From Streptomyces rishiriensis (GTDB lineage: Bacteria; Actinomycetota; Actinomycetes; Streptomycetales; Streptomycetaceae): DNA of 40,517 bases. How positions within the stretch are numbered: the first letter of the stretch is position 1; each line of letters begins with the position of its first letter. The stretch covers positions 1 to 40,517 of the forward strand of contig NZ_BEWA01000040.1 of NCBI RefSeq assembly GCF_003112535.1, given 5' to 3'. Of the stretch, positions 37,701 through 40,517 are shown piece after piece. The notes under the pieces are model-generated. The model was not told the origin of the DNA and did no database searches. It was given only the letters and a program-made list of their open reading frames with translations. The position numbers and the translations under genes are program-made.

Positions 37701-40517
37701 ACCGGGCAGACGGCAGCCCATGCCGACGATGACCACGGGGTCGGTGTCGGCGGCCCGTGCCGTCGTCTCGTGCCGGACCTCCACGGTCCCGAACAGCACG
37801 TCCCGGAGGTGCTCGGCGACGGCGAGCGGCGTGGGATGGTCGAAGACCAGCGTGGTCGGCAGCGGGACGCCGGTCTCGGCGGTCAGGTCGTTGCGCAGTT
37901 CGACCGCGGTCAGCGAGTCGAAGCCCATCTCGCGGAACGCCCGTCCCACGGTGACCGCGGCCGGGTCGGCGTGGCCGAGCGCGGCGGCGGCACGACGGCA
38001 CACCAGGTCGAGCAGGCCGGCCTCGCGCTCCTCCGCGGTGAGCGGCGCGAGGCGATCGCGCAGCGCGCTGCCCGCCTCCGGGGCGGCGCCGCCCGCGGCC
38101 GGGGCCGCGGCCGTGTCGGCCGGCACGGCGAGCAGGGGGCTGGGGCGGCCGGTGGTGAAGGCGGCAAGGAACCGCTCCCAGTCCACGTCGGCGACGACCA
38201 CGGTGGTGTCCCGGCCGGCCAGCGCGCACTCGAGCGCGGTCAGCGCGGCAGCGGGATCGAGCGGCCGCAGCCCCCTGCGGATCAGCAGCTTCGCCGCCTC
38301 CTCGTCGGCGGCCATGCCGGTGCCGCCCCACGGCCCCCAGGCCACGGAGGTGCCGGCCAGGCCGCGGGCGCGACGGCGTTCGACCAGCGCGTCCAGGTGG
38401 GCGTTGGCGGCCGCGTACGCGGCCTGTCCACCGCTCCCCCAGACGCCGGCGATCGAGGAGAACGTCACGAAGGCCGACAGGCCGCTGTCACGGGTCAGTT
38501 CGTCGAGGTGGTCGGCGGCCACGGACTTGGCCCGCAGCACGGCCGCGAGCCGGTCGGGCGAGTAGGCGGCGATGACGTCGTCGTCCAGCACGCCCGCGCA
38601 GTGCAGCACCGCGTCCACGGGGTGCTGGGCGAGGAGTCGCTCGACCGCGTCCCGGTCGCCCATGTCGCAGGCCACCACGGACACCCGCGCGCCGAGCTCG
38701 GCGAGTTGCGCGCGCAGTTCGTCCGCGCCGGGCGCCTGGGGTCCACGACGGCCGGCCAGCACCAGTTCGCGCGCCCCGCGCGTGACGGCCCAGTGCGCGA
38801 CACGCGCACCGAGGGCGCCGGTGCCGCCGGTGATCAGGACGCGCTCCGGGGACGTCCACTGTCCCGTGCCGGCGGGGACGGGAGCGGGCACGAGCCTGCG
38901 GGCGTAGGCCTGGGCGCCGCGCACCGCGACCTGGTCCTCGTCGGCGGCCCGCAGAACGGCGGCGGCCTGAGCGAGGGCGCGTCGGTCCGGCCGTGCGGGC
39001 AGATCGAGCAAACCGCCCCAGGCGTCCGGGTGTTCGAGCGCGGCGACCCGGCCGAGGCCCCACACGGAGGCCGCCCCGGGCTCGACCGCGGCCTCGGTCC
39101 CGGCTCCCACGGCCACGGCGCCGCTGGTGACGATCCACAGCGGCGCGCTGAGCCCGGCGTCGCCGTGGCCCTGCACCAGGGCCAGGGCGCTGTCCACACC
39201 CGGCAGGCACGAGAGCACACCGGCGACGGGAACGCCGTCGGCCATGGCCGCGCCGAACAGATCGCGCAGAACCGTGCGCTCCCCACCGGCGGCGCAGACG
39301 ACGCGCTCGACCCCCGGCACGAACTCCTCGATGCCGGGCAGCGCCTCGTCGTCACCGGCCTGCAGCAGCAGCCACCGACCGCTGACCGCCCGCTCGCCGC
39401 CCGTCGCCAGACGCTCCCAACGGACGTGGTAGCGCAGCGAATCCACGGCGGTCCGCTCGAGCTGAGCACGCCGCCACTCCGCCAGCGCCGGCACGACACC
39501 GTCCAGCTCTCCGCCGTCGACGCCGAGGACACCGGCGAGTTCACCGGTGTCACCCTGATCGACGGCAGCCCAGAACGCGGCCTCCCCGGCCGTCACCGCG
39601 GCCGTCGCCGCAAGCGCCGTCCTCTTCACCTCGGGCCAGTACCGGGTGCGCTGGAAGGCGTACGTGGGCAGCGGCGCGGGGCGCACGCCGGCGAAGATCC
39701 CGTCCCAGCGGACGGGAAGTCCGCAGGTGTGCTGAGCGGCCATCGCCGCGAACAAGCCGTCGGCTTCGGGACGGCCCTTGCGCTGCACGGGAACGCAGAG
39801 GACACCGTCTCCGAGAGCGGTACGGGCGAGTGCGGTGAGGGTGGCGTCGGGGCCGATCTCCAGGAACCGGGTCACGCCCTCGGACGCCAGCACACCGATC
39901 CCGTCGGCGAAACGCACCGCCTCCCGCACATGCCGCACCCAGTAATCCGCCGACGCCAACTCGCCCTCCACCGCGAGCCGCCCCGACACGTTCGACACCA
40001 ACGGAACCTGCGCGGAACCGTAGGAGATGCCCTCCGCGACCTCGCGGAAGGCCTCCAGCATCGGCTCCATCAACGGCGAATGGAACGCGTGCGAGACCCG
40101 CAGACGAGACACCCGCCGCCCAAGCGCCTTCAGCTGACCGACGACCTCGCTCACCGCCGCCTCGACACCCGCGACCACCACCGCCCGCGGACCGTTCACC
40201 GCAGCCACCGACACCTCAGCCTGACGGCCCTCCACCAACGGCAGCACCTCACCCTCGGCCGCCTCCACCGCCACCATCACACCGCCCGACGGCAACCCCT
40301 GCATCAACCGACCCCGCGCCACCACCAGAGCACACGCATCCTCCAACGAGAACACACCCGCCACATGCGCGGCAGCGATCTCACCGACCGAATGCCCCAT
40401 CAGGAAATCGGGACGCACCCCGAACGACTCCACCAGACGGAACAACGCCACCTCGACCGCGAACAACGCGGGCTGCGCCCACTCCGTCCGCTCCAGCAAC
40501 CCCCCGTCCTCACCGAA
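22737..40517 (-). CDS. Type I modular PKS, one partial and three complete modules (PKS-I, N-terminus beyond window)
   Basis: The frame is open through the right edge, so at least 5926 residues are visible and the start is missing. Visible order with approximate residues from the edge: M1 AT (partial) 1-293, KR 365-796, ACP 830-905; M2 KS 925-1342 (Cys1091), AT 1451-1802, DH 1819-2087, ACP 2140-2215 (Ser2174); M3 KS 2233-2656 (Cys2405), AT 2761-3113, KR 3185-3653, ACP 3683-3760; M4 KS 3780-4206 (Cys3953), AT 4310-4653, DH 4670-4942, ER 5154-5470, KR catalytic 5479-5705, ACP 5761-5836; helical C-terminal docking tail to 5926 ending LFDLIDRELGDA. ATs: malonyl in M1, M2 and M4; methylmalonyl-like in M3. 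Odd points: M2 lacks a KR and has a TSL ACP motif; the M1 KR has mixed stereo markers. PKS-II begins 66 bases after its stop. Confidence 0.96.
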   Translation of the reverse strand, partial: FGEDGGLLERTEWAQPALFAVEVALFRLVESFGVRPDFLMGHSVGEIAAAHVAGVFSLEDACALVVARGRLMQGLPSGGVMVAVEAAEGEVLPLVEGRQAEVSVAAVNGPRAVVVAGVEAAVSEVVGQLKALGRRVSRLRVSHAFHSPLMEPMLEAFREVAEGISYGSAQVPLVSNVSGRLAVEGELASADYWVRHVREAVRFADGIGVLASEGVTRFLEIGPDATLTALARTALGDGVLCVPVQRKGRPEADGLFAAMAAQHTCGLPVRWDGIFAGVRPAPLPTYAFQRTRYWPEVKRTALAATAAVTAGEAAFWAAVDQGDTGELAGVLGVDGGELDGVVPALAEWRRAQLERTAVDSLRYHVRWERLATGGERAVSGRWLLLQAGDDEALPGIEEFVPGVERVVCAAGGERTVLRDLFGAAMADGVPVAGVLSCLPGVDSALALVQGHGDAGLSAPLWIVTSGAVAVGAGTEAAVEPGAASVWGLGRVAALEHPDAWGGLLDLPARPDRRALAQAAAVLRAADEDQVAVRGAQAYARRLVPAPVPAGTGQWTSPERVLITGGTGALGARVAHWAVTRGARELVLAGRRGPQAPGADELRAQLAELGARVSVVACDMGDRDAVERLLAQHPVDAVLHCAGVLDDDVIAAYSPDRLAAVLRAKSVAADHLDELTRDSGLSAFVTFSSIAGVWGSGGQAAYAAANAHLDALVERRRARGLAGTSVAWGPWGGTGMAADEEAAKLLIRRGLRPLDPAAALTALECALAGRDTTVVVADVDWERFLAAFTTGRPSPLLAVPADTAAAPAAGGAAPEAGSALRDRLAPLTAEEREAGLLDLVCRRAAAALGHADPAAVTVGRAFREMGFDSLTAVELRNDLTAETGVPLPTTLVFDHPTPLAVAEHLRDVLFGTVEVRHETTARAADTDPVVIVGMGCRLPGGIDGPDQLWELLAAGGDTVGGFPEDRGWDLTSLLEVSDTRSGGFLTRASAFDAAFFGISPREAQALDPQQRLVLETSWEALEFAGIDPTALKGSRTGVFVGAGSSGYATGLTEIPEGLGGHLLTGQAGSVVSGRIAYSLGLEGPAVTVDTACSSSLVALHLAAQSLRSGESDLALAGGVTVMADPGAFVEFSLQGGLAPDGRCKAFSEEADGTGWAEGVGILVVERLSDARRNGHRVLAVVEGTAVNQDGASNGLTAPNGPSQQRVIRQALASAGLSPQDVDAVEAHGTGTTLGDPIEAQALIAAYGQDRDEDRPLWLGSVKSNLGHTQAAAGAVGVIKMVLALRNGMLPSTLHAGRPSSRVDWNTGRVRLLDEAVAWHAGDRTRRAGVSAFGVSGTNAHVILAEPAAAGHEPSAPRAGGTDRQGTALPWLLAARSAPALRDQASRLLAHLEQRPLLDVADVAHALAFTRAPLEHRAVVTGSDRASLLAGLRVLAAGGTNPAVVTGDTLSGGGTAFLFAGQGTQRPGMGRGLHDAFPVYADAFEAVCGHFDGLLARPLAEVVHEGDADTLNRTEYAQPALFAVEVALFRLLESFGARPTHLIGHSVGEIAAAHVAGVFSLPDACRLVAARGRLMQALPEGGAMIALQASEDEVLPLLAGRENAIGVAAVNGPRSVVVSGDEDAALAVAAHFAEQGRKTTRLRVSHAFHSPRMQPMLDDFRAVADTVAYSEPRVPLVSDLTGRVAEPGLLTDAAYWVRHVQHAVRFADAVAALEEQGVARLVELGPDTTLTALAQGSWQDGAPLAVPTLRDDRDEAETFLTAVGALHAHGAPVDRRAVLDATAPGARPVELPTYAFQHRPYWIEAGAAGGDPAAAGLMPADHPLLGAVVPSAVDDSVLFTGRLGTRAASWLAAHRIGGTAVVPSTAFLELALAVGAHAGCPQVRELVLERPLSLPEHDGVALQIRVEAPDARGDRAFAVHARPAAGTGAPWNRHAAGVLTAQTEPVPDHDLTTWPPPGAEELDTEGLYTRLREAGLDYGPVFQGLSAAWRDRTAVYAEVALPESATADAGRHDLHPALLDAALHPLGLGAFDGLGEGRMLFSAGAVRLFATGATTLRVRLERTGADTLSLTAADAVGDPVLTVGSLLLRPVPGAPTASAAATRPETAPVTEPGRRRAAARTQPPGSLLERLAGRPAAERERSLLATVRDRVAAVLGHSGPDEVEPARPFTDLGLTSLTAVELRNGLSAALGVTLPATLVFDHPTPAVLARHLADDLFGAVVTGVPARVRRAVDDDPIAVVGMACRYPGGIAGPEDLWDLVRAGVDGISPLPTDRNWNPERLYHPDPDHPGTVYTREGGFLHDASSFDPAFFAISPREALAMDPQQRLLLEVSWEALERAGVDPVAARGSDTGVFAGVTYQDYVTILAASDDNFEGYVGTGNSPSVLSGRISYALGLEGPAVSVDTACSSSLVALHLAAQSLRQGECELALAGGVTVMSTPGSLIEFSRQRALAEDGRCKPFSADADGASWAEGVGMIVLERLSDARRNGHQVLAVVSGSALNQDGASNGLTAPNGPSQQRVIRQALASAGLSPQDVDAVEAHGTGTTLGDPIEAQALIAAYGQDRDEDRPLWLGSLKSNIGHSQAAAGVGGVIKMVMALREGILPRTLYADDPTPHVDWSAGRVRLLSEEQPWPVTGRARRAGVSSFGMSGTNAHVIVEQAPDAPALPVERTALPAVPVLLSARTPAALRAQAVRLRAHLRARPGTSLTDLGYTLAVGRASFAHRAAVLADDADQLDETLAALAADGPLTAPAVLGAAVPGGDEPVLVFPGQGAQWIGMARELLDESPVFAEWIDRCERALAPHVDWSLTGVLRADEDGADLGRVDVVQPALWAVMVATAALWRAHGVRPAAVVGHSQGEIAAACVAGALSLEDGARVVALRSRAITGIAGTGGMMSVPLPADDTRARMAPWADRLAVAAVNGPASVVVSGEAAALDELHVALTGDGIRARKVNVDYGSHSAQVEAIRDTVLAALDGITPREADIPFRSSLTGDWLDTTGLTADYWYANLRETVRFEEAVRGLIAAGHRTFIEVGPHPVLAVGLRDTLDAAGADGAVLGSLRRDRGDLRQFLNALAEAHVHGVGIDFEALFASTGATRTDLPTYPFEHRRYWPTLREAVAADLAADGGLTADSVEARFWQTVEQEDLESLTDALDLPADAPLSTVLPALGNWRRARRALATTDALRYRVAFTPLDPGPAAALTGTWLLLAPADAAGHTAVADAVADALAAGGARTVRRIVLPDGGADRAALAGLLTADEGTGRIDGLLSLLALDTRDHPAHPAVPVGLASTLALVQALGDLGVDAPLWCATRGAVAVGAADPAPDAAQALVWGFGRVAAMEHAERWGGLIDLPADLDARSATRLTAVLAAPGQEDQIALRATGAHGRRLVHAPGADTPAEHWRPRGTVLVTGGTGALGGHVARWLADRGATRLVLAGRRGADAPGAVDLRDELTARGVDVTLAACDVSDRSALAGLLAAIPAELPLDAVFHIAGALDDGVIESLGVDRMEPVLRGKAAAARALHELTRDLDLSAFVMFSSTAGVLGGAGLGNYAPGNAYLDALAAERRAAGLPATAVSWGLWAEGGMVGDAAGDRMRRYGVHPMGTAEACEALGRALDLGDTHVVVTDLRWDTYALSFTAPRPTRLLDELPAARRALQAAPQDAKDAAEVSSLHAHLTALPDYERAGAALEIVRGHVASVLGYPSADAVEPERPFTDLGIDSLSAIELRNGMNRVTGLRLPSTLVFDHPDCRALADFLLTQVADDTAPAAPDEAPRRTPVDDDPIAIVAMGCRFPGGISTPDQLWRMLLDGEEGLVPFPEDRGWDLDALYHPEPGKAGAVYTRTGGFLDDAGGFDPAFFNISPREAVAMDPQQRLLLEMAWETFERAGIDPRSLRGSRTGVFAGTNGQDYTGMLAASGEDFEGYMLTGNAASVVSGRLSYTFGLEGPAVTVDTACSASLVALHLAAQSLRSGECDLALAGGVTVMASPGLFVDFSRQQGLAVDGRCKAFAEAADGTGFSEGGGLLLVERLSDARRLGHPVLAVVRGSAVNQDGASNGLSAPNGPSQQRVIRAALADAGVSAVDVDVVEAHGTGTRLGDPIEAQAVLATYGQGREAGRPLWLGSVKSNVGHTQAGAGVAGVMKMVLAMRSGVVPATLHVDEPSSHVDWSAGAVELVTGARVWEEEAGRPRRAGVSSFGISGTNAHVILEGVADEPHDTSDADDTDTPAAPWVLTARSRDALRDQAARLLEHLRESPGTGTADIGLSLAATRTAFEHRAVVLGADRAALTDGLRLIASGESGPHTVTGVRRGEGRTAFLFSGQGAQRPGMGRGLYEAFPVYADAFDAVCAHLGDELRDLVLGGEAEQLNRTEWTQPALFAVEVALYRLLESWGVRPDHVAGHSVGEIAAAHVAGVFSLQDACALVAARGRLMQELPSGGAMFAVEATEDEVRPLLEGLRDAGIAAVNGPRSVVVSGAEDSVTRIAARLAADGRRTTRLRVSHAFHSPLMDPMLDAFREVAASIAYEAPRMAVVSHVTGTAAGAELQDPEYWVRHVREAVRFADGVRWLAEHGVDRFLEVGPDGTLTAMAQSCLPDAEGALLVPSLRKDRAERETLLDAVAQAFAHGLPVDWPRLFDGAAARTVQLPTYPFQRRRFWPGPPQLLGDVTSAGLGASSHPLLGAAVELADGDTQVLTGRLALGNSPWLKDHALTSTALFPATGFLDLALHAGAQTGCEQVAELTILAPLTLPAQGGVQVQVRVEAPDATGARPLTVHGRPDDAEAGTPWTLHAGGLLTAAAEPAAAPYDFTVWPPERGTEVPLDGFYEAFADRGHLYGPLFQGLTRVWTRGEEVFAEVELPADAAPAADAFDLHPALLDAALHAVMFVPMKDAGRLPFSWSDVRLDAVGASALRLRMVQEGPEAVGLALADPTGRPVGSVGSLTLRELTGDLAGSTVGAPDRQGLYELDWQPVAAADAVAPAAWTIVGADEAQALADALRAAGHTVRRVPGLDALAEAGDAPDTVLYSVPVSADVQGDAADLADATRATLAEALAVVRQWAEDPVFAHARLAVVTRDAVPAGPRPADPAQAAVWGLVRAARTENPGRFVLADTDGGDASAVALPAALGDDAFELVVRDGTVAAPRIVPLAADRALLPPAGTAAWRLGVERKGSLDGLRLEACPEVDAPLAPNEVRISMRAAGVNFRDVLTALGMYPGDATAIGLEGAGVVTGVGADVTVLAPGDRVMGMFAGAFGPVAVADARMVTRIPKGWSFAEAATVPIAYLTAYYALVDLGGLEPGESVLVHAAAGGVGSAAVQLARHLGAEVYGTASPAKWDALRAAGLDDAHTASSRDLGFEERLRTATDGRGFDVVLDSLAREFVDASLRLLPRGGRFLEMGKTDIRDAGQVAAGHPGVVYRAFDLVEAGPDRIGEILADLADLFGRGVLRPLPMAVWDVRRAPDAFRFVSQARHIGKVVLTLPTEPDPAGTVLLTGGLGGLGRITARHLVAEHGVRHLLIAGRRGPDAPGAAELRDELARLGADVTVAACDVADRTALAALLAGIPADRALTAVIHTAGVLADGVLSSMTPDRLDEALRPKADAVVALHELTRDLDLARFVVFSSVAGTFGGAGQANYSAANAFLDAFAHHRRAQGLPAVSLAWGTWLPEAGMTGELGDADRERHARTGMTPLDATAGMRLLDAAAGSDRAALLPMDLDPAALREHHDVLPVLLRGLVRTPARRRAAAAGTAPVAGAPQSLADRLAPLPSADRDQLLLDVVAEQAAAVLGHGSAADIDPEQTFKELGFDSLTAVELRNRLGAATGLRLPATLVFDYPTAQAQVRYLLNELSLPEPPGTAQALLAEMDRLETSLTDADMAGEDHEKVTARLRELLSRWQGEPLAAAAVPAARDEELADVETAGDLFDLIDRELGDA
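27289..27386 (-). repeat. 98-bp exact direct repeat, copy in M4 AT
   Basis: Partner of 5814-5911, identical and in the same orientation, covering the malonyl-type AT active-site region. Confidence 0.92.
27859..28562 (-). repeat. 704-bp near-identical direct repeat, copy in M4 KS
   Basis: Partner of 6447-7150, same orientation, two mismatches. At the same offset, shorter exact patches continue further into the KS: 28810-28876 matches 7398-7464, and 28657-28709 matches 7245-7297. The sequence between these patches has diverged, giving a mosaic KS. The copy has the same distinct codon use as its partner. Confidence 0.95.
29186..33825 (-). other. PKS module M3: KS-AT(methylmalonyl-like)-KR-ACP
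   Basis: Approximate positions: KS 32551-33819, AT 31180-32235, KR 29560-30965 (catalytic from 30312), ACP 29240-29470. AT has GHSQGE, and the selectivity loop reads VDYGSH where methylmalonyl ATs normally have YASH, so methylmalonyl-CoA is the best call with some doubt. KR has TGGTGALG, LDD and the Ser/Tyr/Asn set, B-type. ACP has LGIDSL. No DH or ER. Predicted contribution: methyl at C12 and hydroxyl at C13. Confidence 0.9.
32800..33022 (-). repeat. 223-bp exact direct repeat, copy in M3 KS
   Basis: Identical to 36742-36964 at an offset of 3942 bases. It encodes the KS region from the conserved LGS(V/L)KSN segment back through HGTGT to NQDGASNG. Sequence on both sides diverges at once, as expected of a recent gene-conversion tract between adjacent modules. 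Confidence 0.95.
33826..37750 (-). other. PKS module M2: KS-AT(malonyl)-DH-ACP, no KR
   Basis: Approximate positions: KS 36492-37745, AT 35115-36166, DH 34260-35063, ACP 33870-34095. KS has DTACSSS, HGTGT and NLGHT. AT has HAFHS, so malonyl-CoA. DH keeps HxxxGxxxxP (HRIGGTAVVP), YGPVF and DAALH, so its catalytic motifs look intact. There is no KR structural or catalytic part between DH and ACP, only a linker of about 50 residues rich in Pro, Ala and Arg. With no KR to make a beta-hydroxyl the DH has no normal substrate, so the module probably leaves a ketone (C15). The ACP active-site motif is LGLTSL instead of LGFDSL (Thr2173, Ser2174). Confidence 0.9.
36742..36964 (-). repeat. 223-bp exact direct repeat, copy in M2 KS
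   Basis: Partner of 32800-33022, same orientation and identical through its length. The two copies are in adjacent modules of the same polypeptide, so unequal recombination between them would delete or duplicate exactly one module (3942 bp, 1314 codons, in frame). Confidence 0.95.
37755..40517 (-). other. PKS module M1 (partial): AT(malonyl)-KR-ACP
   Basis: Approximate positions: AT 39640-40517 (truncated by the window), KR 38130-39440 (catalytic from 38850), ACP 37805-38030. AT has GHSVGE and HAFHS, so malonyl-CoA. KR has TGGTGALG, the catalytic Lys and an AAYAAAN Tyr/Asn motif. It carries both LDD (B-type marker) and Trp eight residues before the catalytic Tyr (A-type marker), so hydroxyl stereochemistry is uncertain. 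ACP reads MGFDSL. The KS lies beyond the right edge. Predicted contribution: hydroxyl at C17. Confidence 0.88.

Noticed and set aside
40497..40499. TTG near the right edge as the start of PKS-I
   Set aside because: The frame continues open to base 40517, and the protein there is already inside an AT domain, so this is an internal Leu codon of a gene cut by the window.

Overview
The window is very GC-rich, about 70-75% by eye, with strong third-position G/C bias. It carries modular type I polyketide synthase (PKS) genes and an IS110-family insertion sequence, so it comes from an actinomycete, most likely Streptomyces or a close relative. Every supported gene is on the minus strand, so biosynthetic order runs from the right edge (40517) to the left.

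Layout. Bases 1 to about 1500 hold an IS110-group insertion sequence: a 405-residue transposase/recombinase at 68-1285, and upstream of it a structured non-coding stretch where this group encodes its bridge RNA. A hairpin at 1515-1549 may terminate PKS transcription. Bases 1574-40517 are filled by three giant PKS genes separated by only 66 and 37 bases, almost certainly one operon. PKS-I (22737 to beyond the right edge) has one partial and three complete modules. PKS-II (12522-22670) has two modules. PKS-III (1574-12484) has two modules and the chain-releasing thioesterase.

Assembly logic. I number the modules M1-M8 within this window. M1 [..AT(malonyl)-KR-ACP], M2 [KS-AT(malonyl)-DH-ACP, no KR], M3 [KS-AT(methylmalonyl-like)-KR-ACP], M4 [KS-AT(malonyl)-DH-ER-KR-ACP], M5 [KS-AT(malonyl)-DH-KR-ACP], M6 [KS-AT(malonyl)-KR-ACP], M7 [KS-AT(methylmalonyl)-KR-ACP], M8 [KS-AT(malonyl)-DH-KR-ACP-TE]. 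Matching coiled-coil N-termini and helical C-terminal tails support the order PKS-I, PKS-II, PKS-III. If the line is collinear, the carboxyl-terminal part of the product has C2=C3, methyl at C4, OH at C5 and C7, C8=C9, saturated C10-C11, methyl at C12, OH at C13, a ketone at C15 and OH at C17. This looks like the acid end of a large polyol macrolide, possibly with a hemiketal at C15. The product cannot be named because the upstream modules, loading module and tailoring genes lie outside the window.

The most unusual content is: (i) M2, with a motif-intact DH, no KR and an ACP whose usual DSL motif reads TSL; (ii) mosaic KS/AT genes, including a 704-bp tract that differs at only two positions between M4 and M8 and has codon use unlike its surroundings, a 223-bp exact KS repeat between M2 and M3, and a 98-bp exact AT repeat; (iii) a KR in M1 with both A-type and B-type markers; (iv) an IS110 element immediately downstream of the thioesterase gene, with a candidate bridge RNA.
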